Shown: positions 47,827-56,208 of the stretch, piece after piece | Layout: the number at the start of each line of letters is the position of its first letter | Position numbering within the stretch: the first letter of the stretch is position 1 | Source of the DNA: Pirellula staleyi DSM 6068 | Lineage (GTDB): Bacteria; Planctomycetota; Planctomycetia; Pirellulales; Pirellulaceae | Assembly (NCBI GenBank): GCA_945875845.1 | Contig: CAMCMB010000017.1 | Coordinates: forward strand, 35,306 to 99,305 | Length of the DNA stretch: 64,000 bases | Reading direction: 5' to 3' | The notes under the pieces: generated by a model | Told to the model about the DNA's origin: nothing | The model's database searches: none | Seen by the model: the letters and a program-made list of their open reading frames with translations, nothing else | Translations under genes and position numbers: made by a program

Positions 47827-50189
47827 TTAAATTGATACCTCCACTTTTGAACATCCTGGTACAAGCCGTTGGGTTTCTTCGCGACACCGGTCACGTCTGT
47901 TCGATATGCGAATGTTTCGCCGACTTGCCAAAGGGGCAAGATGGGAAGATGAGCCGCAACCAACGCATGCAGGTCTTGGCATCCTTGGCGAACTTCTCGC
48001 CAGTTTCTAGCCACGCTCAGTTTTCCTAGTTCTTGAACGATAAACTGATTGTTGGACTGGGCCGGCCCGCCTATTCCGAAAAGCCGCTCTGCATCCGTTG
48101 CAGGCTCCCACATGGCGGCAGAGACATAGATGAGATCCGCGGGCGATTCGTCTTTGGGCCCAGGCATTTTTTCTAGTACGATCAGCTCCGCCGGAACATT
48201 GACAAGCTTCCACGCTTGTACGATCGCTTCCCCCGCGACGCGAGCGGATTCGTAATCGGGAACACCCAATTTGAGAGTAGGAATAGGCGCTAGTTTCTCG
48301 CCTTTCTTTTCCGCAATGGCCCTGAGCTTGGCTTGGGTTAGCAAGATCAGTATCTGAGCGGAACGCGGATCGTAAGCGACATTCTCGACGCTATTGTTGT
48401 AGGCATATGCGATGGGGTCGGTATCATTGGCACCAGAGGGAAACGGCCCGCTGACGACTTTGCTCAGGCTCGTCGGTTTCCCTCCCAAAATTTCACCGTT
48501 CAAGATGCCATCTCGGTTGATGGCGTAGAGCAGCGCACGCCGAAACTCGGGAGTATCCAAGTAAATGTTGGGACGTTTCGGGATAAGCATGTGGACCATC
48601 GGCAACGCGTATTCTTCGGTTGCCACCGTGCGAACGTTGCGAAGCTGTTTTACGTCCGCAGGAAACAATCGATCGATCATTTCGATTTCACCTCGCACCA
48701 AATCTCCCATTGCCTTCTGAGCATCGGTATACAAGATTTCCTGTATTTCTCTGGGCTGATAGTCCGCAGGTGGCTTGGGGTCAGCCCACTCGAATCGCAC
48801 AAGCCCCGGTTCAACGCTTTTTACTTTGTAATACGCCGCAGCGGGTTGCGTGTCGGCTACCGACGGAAGTTGCCATTGCAAGAAGGCATGCGGTAACACG
48901 TGCGGTCTTCGCATCTTGAGCTTCAAACGCTCAGGGCCGAATACCGAAACGGAATCGACGATCGCTGCCCAACCTGGAACATAACTGCTGTGTCCAACAT
49001 AGGCTCGATTCAATATGGCTTGAGAAATAGCAAGACTATCCGGAACACCATCCTTGCCCGGATTTTGCACAATCAAATCCAACTCCGTTCGGTCGTCGCT
49101 GTGTTGAAACGATCCGAAATTGAAGCGATAGAGTCCCCCTTCGGGGCCAGTGCTTCTAAGCTCGAACATCGGCCTCGATACCAATTGACCCGTTCGAAAC
49201 GAAGGCCAATCCGCTAGCGAGGACGGGTCAGGCGTTTGAGATTGCTGAAAAACACCGACTCGAATCATTGGGTAGGCGCGAATGAGGTCGTTCAGGAACT
49301 GCTTACCGCCTTCAATCTCCGGGTCGATATCGAGCATCTTAACAGCGAATTGCCTTGCTTTTGAAAAGTCACCTGCGTCTTTGGCTTCTTCTGCCTTGGC
49401 TCGCAAGCCGCTGGCCATTTCAAGAAATTTCCCCTTCCACTTTTCGACGACCGGCAATGGATCCTTTTTGTAGTCTTTCTCCAATCGCAAAATCATGGCT
49501 TTGGCTGTCGCTAGGTCATTGGTGGTGAAATAGGATTCCACCAATTGGCTTGAGACATTGGATATCGCATTGCGAATCTTGTCCTTGTCCTTGTCTTCCG
49601 GAAAAGTCCTTTGGAATTCCTCAAGCACTGCCAACGCATGTGGCAATCGACGTTGGCCGGCCATGTCGATCGCACTCTGATACAAGAAGTCGCGACGCAG
49701 TTTTTGCAAAGCGGGGGTCGCTGGGTAGTTCACCAACAAGAAGTTCAAGTGCTCAAACGCTTCACCGAATTGCTTTTTGTCCAACAACTTGTTGGCTTGC
49801 AGAGCAATCAGTTGCTCATAAAGATAGACGGTTTCGATGTCTCTCCAGGCAATTTCGTAAACCCTATCGGGAAATTCCGGAAAGGTTACTTTGAATCGAT
49901 CCGCTTCCTTGGGGGCGACAGGAATTTTTCGATCGGGGAACTCGATGGTATTGACTCGTACGCTTCGCCCGCCTGCCGCCTGTTTGAGCGTAATAATGTC
50001 GAACGGCGTCTTTTCATCTAGGATGGATCCAACAATTCCCGCGTCCGCTAGAAGCTTGTCCTGTTGGGCATGGGCCGTTGGGATGGCGAACAGCAACGCG
50101 AGTATGCACAGAAGCCAAACCGGAACGCCTCGAATCATGGAAATTCGAGTGGCCTCGCAAAATCGGAAATCAACGCAAACCATCCTCAT
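47823..50189 (-). CDS. Family 5 solute-binding protein with N-terminal TPR-like domain
   Basis: 788 residues from the ATG at 50189, chosen because it overlaps the upstream stop as ATGA, like the next junctions in this cluster; ATG at 50138 would give a shorter leader. Signal peptide about 18-41. Residues 110-290 are helical repeats (LYEQLIALQANKLLDKKQFGEAFEHLNFLL), then a peptide/nickel-type SBP_bac_5 domain (about 300-788) with LPMVHMLIPKRPN, FRRALLYAINRDGI and LPILPLWQV. No ABC permease or ATPase is nearby, so this is not an ordinary importer subunit. It probably binds a ligand or peptide in the periplasm for the ExbBD/propeller assembly (inference). Confidence 0.82.
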   Translation of the reverse strand: MRMVCVDFRFCEATRISMIRGVPVWLLCILALLFAIPTAHAQQDKLLADAGIVGSILDEKTPFDIITLKQAAGGRSVRVNTIEFPDRKIPVAPKEADRFKVTFPEFPDRVYEIAWRDIETVYLYEQLIALQANKLLDKKQFGEAFEHLNFLLVNYPATPALQKLRRDFLYQSAIDMAGQRRLPHALAVLEEFQRTFPEDKDKDKIRNAISNVSSQLVESYFTTNDLATAKAMILRLEKDYKKDPLPVVEKWKGKFLEMASGLRAKAEEAKDAGDFSKARQFAVKMLDIDPEIEGGKQFLNDLIRAYPMIRVGVFQQSQTPDPSSLADWPSFRTGQLVSRPMFELRSTGPEGGLYRFNFGSFQHSDDRTELDLIVQNPGKDGVPDSLAISQAILNRAYVGHSSYVPGWAAIVDSVSVFGPERLKLKMRRPHVLPHAFLQWQLPSVADTQPAAAYYKVKSVEPGLVRFEWADPKPPADYQPREIQEILYTDAQKAMGDLVRGEIEMIDRLFPADVKQLRNVRTVATEEYALPMVHMLIPKRPNIYLDTPEFRRALLYAINRDGILNGEILGGKPTSLSKVVSGPFPSGANDTDPIAYAYNNSVENVAYDPRSAQILILLTQAKLRAIAEKKGEKLAPIPTLKLGVPDYESARVAGEAIVQAWKLVNVPAELIVLEKMPGPKDESPADLIYVSAAMWEPATDAERLFGIGGPAQSNNQFIVQELGKLSVARNWREVRQGCQDLHALVAAHLPILPLWQVGETFAYRTDVTGVAKKPNGLYQDVQKWRYQFK

Positions 50190-53100
50190 TGGCTTACACC
50201 TGACTTGTCGGATTGCGGAGATTGTGCGGTTGGGACTGGCACTGTCACAATCAGTCCCTCGTCGCATGGAACCATAAGCCCTTTGGGCAGGACCAATGGG
50301 GGACCACTGATGGGTTCGCCGACTTGAACACGCGCAATCATGGAACCATCGGTCATCGAAAGGCGAATCAATTCTCCGTTGGTGGTTGCCAGAAGACAAT
50401 CGTTTTCGACCAAGCTAGGCTTACCAACCAAGACGACTTTCTCTAACGGTAATGTCCAGAGTTTCTTGCCGGCGTCATTGCACCCGATCAAGCCGTCGAT
50501 ATCGCTCAAGGCTAACACCACGTTTCCACTGGGACTTTCCAAAACATAGGGGCCCCACGAGAATCGACCTTCTACTGGGACATTCGCAATGCGTTTGAGT
50601 TCATTCGAATCATAGAAATCCAATTGGTCACCCGATGCATTTGCGGAGACTCCCACGACGACATCGTTGAGGATGGACAAGCGTCCCTTAAGTGGCTTTT
50701 CCAACGGTTGCGAAGTGATGATACGCAATTGCTTTCCCGTTGAAAGTTTGTACATGTAGCGTTGCTGATCCGCAACGATGACCGTTTGCTTGTCCGCCAT
50801 CAAGACCGGATTGAGCCACTTGGGGCGTTCCCCCGCCTGAATCGACGGTTGAAAGGGTGTACCGATCATCTTGCCCTTTTCAGGATCGATCATAGCGATT
50901 TGTGCACTGTCGAGCGGTACAAGAACAGCGCCCGAGCTGACAGCAACTGCTTCACCACTTGGAAAAGCCTCGCCCAAATCCATTGCCAGAATCTTCGATG
51001 GCGAGGTCGTTCGTTTCGAAGGATCGATCATCAATAACTGATTTCCCTTCGCTTGATTCAGAAGTCCTATCCTGGAATCCTTCAGCACAAAAGGTGTTAG
51101 AAACATTGTCGATCGCTGATTTCGGCCCAGGTTTTCCACCGGGTCAAGAGGTTGCTTATCAGCAAAGGACTTGCCGTCTGCTGTGTAAACGGCTCCCTGC
51201 GCAGTAACGCAAATGAAGCCCTTTCCGTCGGTCGAAAGGGAAGTAACCGGTACACCGACGTCGGACTCCCAAACAGGGTCTCCGGTGTCGGGCTTCATCG
51301 CTGTCACACGTACTCCAAGATTGCCGCGAACGATCCGAGAATGAATCACATAATCATCCACCTTGATCGGACGATTGGTGAACTGGTCTCCTTCCTCTCG
51401 CAACCACTGCCGATTCAACTTCTGCGAGGTGACCTGAACTTGGTAGTAAATCATTCGAGTCGAAGCAAGCCAAAGATCGTTCCCGACCATCAGTGGCCAA
51501 GTTGTTTTCGGGCTCGTTTCGTTTTCAATCAAGCTGACCAGCTTAAAGACTTTGTTCTTTGGGTTGGTAGGTTCTACGTCCAGGATCGCTATTTCACCCA
51601 AGTTCGTTGCGACCGCCAATCGCCGGCCGTCCATTTGAGGCTCAGTGACAACATGCCCGCGAAGTGTGATCGGGTTTTGAGCTGGCTTGATGTCAAGACC
51701 TTCATCGTTTGTGCTGAAGACTCGCATCGTGCAATAGTCGGACCCATCGTTCTCAAAAATAACAAGCTGATTGAGGATCCAGATAGGCGGAACCGCGATC
51801 GTCGACGGGGCGTGTCCAACATACAAGACTTCGTCGCATTGTCCGCTTGCGCGTGAGATAGCGTAGAGGTTGGAGTGGTTGCCCAAAACATAGCGTTTTG
51901 GTTTCGAAGTCGAGCCGCCGACTCCCACGTCGATCGCTTGGGGGAATTTTTTTCCCCATCTGGACTGGCCCGTTGCCGCATCAAGACAGAACACTTCACC
52001 GCTGACGGTCGGAACAAAAATGACATCCGCGTCGATCGTGGGTGAGATGAGTCTCCCGTTCATCTTCGCTTCCCAAACCAGGGCACCGTCTGCGGCAGCT
52101 AATCGTCTCAGGATGCCTTGTTCCGGAACGGAGACAAGTACATCGCTATCTCCGACCGCTAACAATCGCTTGGGTTCGCCCGTCCAATCCGTACCGATAT
52201 GTTGTCGCCAAATCACTTTGCCATTGCCAGCGTTCATCGCAACCACTGAGCCTTCGACTCTCAGGTAAATCGTCGAGCCGCTTTCGCCATCGAGCCCCGG
52301 GGCTTTTCGTCCGACAAGCAGAACGCTATCGGCAGAAGTCGTTGCTGCGGGTTCGCTGTTGATTTGGGGAGCCTTGGGAGCCGCAACGACGAGACTCTGT
52401 TGCAAACCTGTGGCTTGCCCAAGAAGTTCGGTGAGTTTGGCGTCCGATTGAAGTTGCGGATACTTCCTGAGCAAGGCTCGGCGTGCTTCGTAGGTCTTGG
52501 AAACATCTTTCGCTTCGACTGCGGTTGTCATTGTTGCCAGTGTGGACGCCAGATCTTCGCCTCGCAATATGTCCCGAAGCAGACGGTTCTGGTCCTCTTC
52601 GATCTTTTTGATGCGAAGTTCGTTTTGGGTTCTTTCCTGCGTTCCGACGTACCGCGGATCACGAACCAACTCCAACTGTTGGTTCATTTTTTCGATCAAA
52701 GACTTTCGATCTGCGATAGATGATGTGGATTCGATCTTCATCACAAATTTTTCGGAAATTCGCAATAAGGTATCGGTGACATCGCCTCGCAGCTCATTCA
52801 GGGCGGATTCGCTTGCGATTGTCGGAAGTATTTCTTGGCATGCCTTGAGCGCTACCATCGGGTCGGCTGCTTTTTCTGCATCCTGCCGGATCTTCGCTAA
52901 ACCGACCATCACTTTCGACTGGCTTACACGCGCATCGGAGGTGTAGTTCTTTCCGAAATCTCCGAACGATTTCGCGGCCTTCTCATAATCGCGGGCTTTG
53001 TAAGCGTCGTCCGCTTTTGTCCAAGCTTCGTCAGCGGACCCTTTGAAAAGCCATCCTAACAGGGGAACTAACAGGATCAGCAAAAGCGCAACGACGAACC

Positions 53101-53629
53101 CATAGCCAAGGATTCGATAGGATTCCCATGCGCTCTTTTTCTTAACATTCGTATCTCGCACCACGCGTCGAGGCAGTTCCTCCAACCCGCTGAACGATTC
53201 TACTTTTTCTTTTCGACGCGATTTGCGTTTGCTTCGCACATCGACGACATCGACGACATCGACGACATCGACGACCTCAACCGGATCTTCGATCGCTTTG
53301 ACGTCGGTAACCTCGTCTACTTGAATGACGTCGGTTGGCAGTAGATCCTCAACAGAATCGTGATCGTCGGGTACTGGCTCAATCGGTCTGCCGCCGCGCA
53401 ACGCAAGCGATGGGTCGGGTCTTGTCCCAGCAGCAGACTCATTGAGTTCGGTCACAAGCTTGGTCGCTTGAAAGCGAGTCAACTGTCCGTTTTCAACCAA
53501 GAGCTTTGCGAGGGCTTCAGGCGTAACACGTCCCTTGGACTGCTCCACCTGGCGATGAAGCTCTTCAATGATTTCTGGGTCGAGTAATCCTCGGCTTTCC
53601 AGAAGAGCTATAAACTGCGACGCTGCCAT
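50186..53629 (-). CDS. Membrane-anchored PQQ-type beta-propeller protein
   Basis: 1147 residues. The N-terminus (about 1-60: FIALLESRGLLDPEII...LLVENGQLTRFQATKL) is a small helical domain also seen at the start of planctomycete Ser/Thr kinases. A Val/Asp repeat (VDVVDVVDVVDV, about 120-132) and a basic stretch lead to one membrane helix (about 170-192, GFVVALLLILLVPLLGWLF). Next comes a TPR-like helical part (about 195-430), then a PQQ-like (BamB/PQQ_2) propeller (about 440-1120) with repeated DxxxGxxxW segments. The N-terminus should be cytoplasmic and the propeller periplasmic. It lies 3 bp after the second ExbD gene. It is a candidate for relaying cytoplasmic signals or scaffolding the motor proteins (inference). 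Confidence 0.82.
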   Translation of the reverse strand: MAASQFIALLESRGLLDPEIIEELHRQVEQSKGRVTPEALAKLLVENGQLTRFQATKLVTELNESAAGTRPDPSLALRGGRPIEPVPDDHDSVEDLLPTDVIQVDEVTDVKAIEDPVEVVDVVDVVDVVDVRSKRKSRRKEKVESFSGLEELPRRVVRDTNVKKKSAWESYRILGYGFVVALLLILLVPLLGWLFKGSADEAWTKADDAYKARDYEKAAKSFGDFGKNYTSDARVSQSKVMVGLAKIRQDAEKAADPMVALKACQEILPTIASESALNELRGDVTDTLLRISEKFVMKIESTSSIADRKSLIEKMNQQLELVRDPRYVGTQERTQNELRIKKIEEDQNRLLRDILRGEDLASTLATMTTAVEAKDVSKTYEARRALLRKYPQLQSDAKLTELLGQATGLQQSLVVAAPKAPQINSEPAATTSADSVLLVGRKAPGLDGESGSTIYLRVEGSVVAMNAGNGKVIWRQHIGTDWTGEPKRLLAVGDSDVLVSVPEQGILRRLAAADGALVWEAKMNGRLISPTIDADVIFVPTVSGEVFCLDAATGQSRWGKKFPQAIDVGVGGSTSKPKRYVLGNHSNLYAISRASGQCDEVLYVGHAPSTIAVPPIWILNQLVIFENDGSDYCTMRVFSTNDEGLDIKPAQNPITLRGHVVTEPQMDGRRLAVATNLGEIAILDVEPTNPKNKVFKLVSLIENETSPKTTWPLMVGNDLWLASTRMIYYQVQVTSQKLNRQWLREEGDQFTNRPIKVDDYVIHSRIVRGNLGVRVTAMKPDTGDPVWESDVGVPVTSLSTDGKGFICVTAQGAVYTADGKSFADKQPLDPVENLGRNQRSTMFLTPFVLKDSRIGLLNQAKGNQLLMIDPSKRTTSPSKILAMDLGEAFPSGEAVAVSSGAVLVPLDSAQIAMIDPEKGKMIGTPFQPSIQAGERPKWLNPVLMADKQTVIVADQQRYMYKLSTGKQLRIITSQPLEKPLKGRLSILNDVVVGVSANASGDQLDFYDSNELKRIANVPVEGRFSWGPYVLESPSGNVVLALSDIDGLIGCNDAGKKLWTLPLEKVVLVGKPSLVENDCLLATTNGELIRLSMTDGSMIARVQVGEPISGPPLVLPKGLMVPCDEGLIVTVPVPTAQSPQSDKSGVSQ
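53238..53273 (-). repeat. 9-bp coding tandem repeat
   Basis: Four exact copies of acatcgacg (plus strand) encode the repeated Val-Asp-Val triplet of the propeller protein linker. Confidence 0.9.
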
Positions 53630-53632
53630 CGT

Positions 53633-54424
53633 TTAATCAAACTCCTCAACCACGGTCACTTGAAAACTACTAAAGCCTTTGTTTCGGCCTGCATCCAAAG
53701 CAGCCACAACGGCAGCATGGATTGAATCGACGTGCGCTTCAACCGCCATCTTGAGAACATTATCATTTGCACCTGTGACCATCTCCTTGCGAGCGTCGTC
53801 GAGCGCAATCAACAAATCCTGCTTGCTGCTCGCTTGCCGATCCTCGCCACCAGGCAAAATAATCGTATAGGCATTGAACTCATCGACTTGGACTCGAACG
53901 GTATCGAGCAGTTTATCCGGCTCCTCCTTTTGCATCGACGACGGCTTGTCGGACAACGCAGGGGGCTCTTCGATCACTTTTTCTTTTGAAAACGAAGCGG
54001 TAATCATGAAAAAGATTAGCAGGAGAAAAGTGACATCCACCATCGGCGTCATATCCATGTCGTCCTTGGGTAGCTCTCGTTTCTCGAACGAGATCTCTTC
54101 TACGTCGTCTTCGTCCTCATCTTTATTTTCGTCCTCGTTTTCGTCGCCATTGCTATTCTTGCCGAAGCCACCCCCATTCTGACTGATCAGCGCAACATCC
54201 TCATTACGCATCGGCTCAGAAATTGGATCAATCATTTCGACATCCTCGACCCTTTCAGCCGAAAGGAATTCCTTCGAATCGAGTCCGGTTTCTAAATCGA
54301 CGGTGGTACGAAGAGGTAGTTGAATGGGTCCATCGCAAGATGGGCAGCGAATCAACCGCCCGAGCAATCTTTCGTTGACGGAATGGGTCGCGGCGCAGTT
54401 GGAGCAGTGAAAACGAACAGACAT
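53633..54424 (-). CDS. ExbD/TolR-like protein with N-terminal zinc ribbon
   Basis: 263 residues. The first 40 form a zinc ribbon (FHCSNCAATH...LIRCPSCDG), followed by a variable linker with a run of Asp/Glu/Asn/Lys (about 95-118), the single membrane helix with the ion-carrying Asp (DMTPMVDVTFLLLIFF, about 130-150), and a periplasmic ExbD/TolR domain (about 165-263). Known ExbD proteins have a short cytoplasmic tail; here it is about 125 residues with a metal-binding module. Start and stop of this gene and the first exbD overlap as TGATG. Confidence 0.88.
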   Translation of the reverse strand: MSVRFHCSNCAATHSVNERLLGRLIRCPSCDGPIQLPLRTTVDLETGLDSKEFLSAERVEDVEMIDPISEPMRNEDVALISQNGGGFGKNSNGDENEDENKDEDEDDVEEISFEKRELPKDDMDMTPMVDVTFLLLIFFMITASFSKEKVIEEPPALSDKPSSMQKEEPDKLLDTVRVQVDEFNAYTIILPGGEDRQASSKQDLLIALDDARKEMVTGANDNVLKMAVEAHVDSIHAAVVAALDAGRNKGFSSFQVTVVEEFD

Positions 54425-54930
54425 CAGTTGGACTCCGAAACGGCAATATTGATCATTTTGCCCTCTTCTAGAATCTCGGAAATCGCGATTTTCACTTTCT
54501 GCATTTGACCAGAAGTAACATTCCCCTCGGCTCGAACAAGAACTTCCGTCTTGCGTCCAGATTCCAGTTCGAGCTGTAGATACTCGGCGATTTCTGCAGC
54601 CTGCTGCTCTGGGTCATCGGAGAAAATGGCGCCATCCCCCTTGGCAACAACCGGCGTATCCCCAGAGCCTCTCGTTACCAAAATAGAAACACAGTTCTTG
54701 GTCGCGACCGAGCTGCCGTTCTTTGCCGGTGGAATATCGTAGGATTTTTCGCCGGTCATCTTCGAGGTGAGAATGAAGAAGATCAATAACAAAAAAGTCA
54801 TATCGATCATTGGCGTGATATCCATTTCATCGTCCATAGGGGGACGATCGGGCATCTTGAGAATCTCGGGTTCCATTTCCTCGACACTACCAGTCATTGC
54901 TCGCGAATCTCCCGAAGTCGCATTGCTCAT
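54424..54930 (-). CDS. ExbD/TolR-like biopolymer transport protein
   Basis: 168 residues. A short cytoplasmic N-terminus (about 1-35) is followed by the membrane helix with the conserved Asp (DITPMIDMTFLLLIFFIL) and a periplasmic domain of about 100 residues. Together with the ExbB homologue it should form an ion-driven stator unit like ExbBD, TolQR or MotAB. It is the second gene of the cluster, 30 bp after the ExbB-like gene. Confidence 0.9.
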   Translation of the reverse strand: MSNATSGDSRAMTGSVEEMEPEILKMPDRPPMDDEMDITPMIDMTFLLLIFFILTSKMTGEKSYDIPPAKNGSSVATKNCVSILVTRGSGDTPVVAKGDGAIFSDDPEQQAAEIAEYLQLELESGRKTEVLVRAEGNVTSGQMQKVKIAISEILEEGKMINIAVSESN

Positions 54931-54960
54931 AACGAACCTGCTTTCATGTGACGATGAAGC

Positions 54961-55626
54961 TTAAGCGCTTTGACGCTTGTTTCGTTGTTCAATGAGAGTA
55001 AGGCCGATTTTGTAGGACTCCAAAAATCTGGCTAATCCAGAACCGACCAAATCTTGCATGTGGCGAATCCGATTGTGGATGCTCGCCATCGCCATAACCA
55101 AGGGGATCGCAATCATCAGTCCAATCGCGGTGGTTTCAAGGGCCAATCGAATGTCCCCGGCGAGCTCCTCAGGCGCAACGTTGGCAGCGGAACTGAGCTT
55201 TCCGAACGCAGCCATCATCCCGACCACCGTTCCGAACAGTCCAAGCATCGGTGCAGTCTTAATAACCGTCACAATCCAGGCAATACTGTAGTCAAGATCC
55301 GCAATGACGTCCCGTTGAAAACGGTCGAGGGTCATTTGTCGCACCTTGTTGAATCCGAAAATTTTGTTTTTGCATGCGAAAGTCACCATCATGGGCAATG
55401 CTCTCGTGTCCCCCTCGCAAACCTGCAAAACGGCATCGAAATCGCCCCGTTTCAAGTCCGCTTCTATCGATTCGACAAATGCGTCTTGTGCCTCTTCGGT
55501 CTTGAAACGTTTGCGATTCACCCGCGTCATCACCAAAACAACGAAGTACGCCCCCCAAAGGGCCACTGCCGCAAGTGCCACATACGAGGCTTTTCCAACA
55601 ATATCGAATAGAGCGGTAGGGTCCAT
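54961..55626 (-). CDS. ExbB/TolQ/MotA-family proton channel protein
   Basis: 221 residues from the ATG at 55626 (the frame is open to 55806, but the extra part is not family-like). Three membrane helices: about 12-32, 105-130 with KTAPMLGLFGTVVGMM, and 150-175 with ALETTAIGLMIAIPLVM. The LGLFGTVVGM and TTAIGL motifs line the ion path in TolQ/ExbB. First gene of the eight-gene cluster; with the two ExbD proteins it should turn an ion gradient into motion of a periplasmic partner. Confidence 0.9.
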   Translation of the reverse strand: MDPTALFDIVGKASYVALAAVALWGAYFVVLVMTRVNRKRFKTEEAQDAFVESIEADLKRGDFDAVLQVCEGDTRALPMMVTFACKNKIFGFNKVRQMTLDRFQRDVIADLDYSIAWIVTVIKTAPMLGLFGTVVGMMAAFGKLSSAANVAPEELAGDIRLALETTAIGLMIAIPLVMAMASIHNRIRHMQDLVGSGLARFLESYKIGLTLIEQRNKRQSA

Positions 55627-55807
55627 AAACGAACGAATCCCGTGAGGAGAATTTAATTTTCGAAATAGCAACAATCGCCGCCACCCGCGGCAATTCATGG
55701 AGAAGAGGAGGACCCTCTTAGCATAGCTGCCACTAGCCACTTTGAGGATTGGACATCGTAAGATTTCAAACAGATTTGAACGTTTTGCCTTCCAATCGGT
55801 CGACAAA

Positions 55808-55915
55808 AGTCAAAGTAGTAGGCACATTCCATGTGCCGTCCACCTAAAATCATGGCAAAAGCTTGACTGCGAACGGCACGGCGGAGCTTGCCTGCACCTT
55901 TGGTCGGCTGTGTCG
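55808..55915. repeat. Dispersed repeat, family 3, copy B
   Basis: Inverted core relative to copy A at 28099, but with the flank tttggtcggctgtgt in the same orientation as in copy A. Confidence 0.8.
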
Positions 55916-56035
55916 TACTTCAATGCGACAAAATGTCGTCCGCGGCCCCCCTCTAGCCCGGATTATTCACGGGGGGTTTAATGATCAGCCGAAAGGCTCT
56001 AGCCTCCGGTTATGACGGATTAGACAACCATTTGG

Positions 56036-56182
56036 CTAGCGCCCATTGGCACTCACTTTCGGTTCGAACCAATGTTTTCGTAGCGGAGCGGCGCGAGCCG
56101 CCCGGTGAATATCAAGTGATTTGCCTACGGTCACCGGACAGCTTGCGCTGTTCCGCTACAAAGTGAGTGCCATCTGGCTAGC
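56036..56182. repeat. Repeat related to the 2626-2875 element
   Basis: Inverted arms ggcactcactttcgg and caaagtgagtgccat surround gcggagcggcgcgagccgcc and gcttgcgctgttccgc. The remaining spacer between the ExbB-like gene and the ATPase gene (55627-56208) shows nothing else. Confidence 0.75.
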
Positions 56183-56208
56183 GCCCTTCGGCTAATGAAA
56201 AATCCAGG

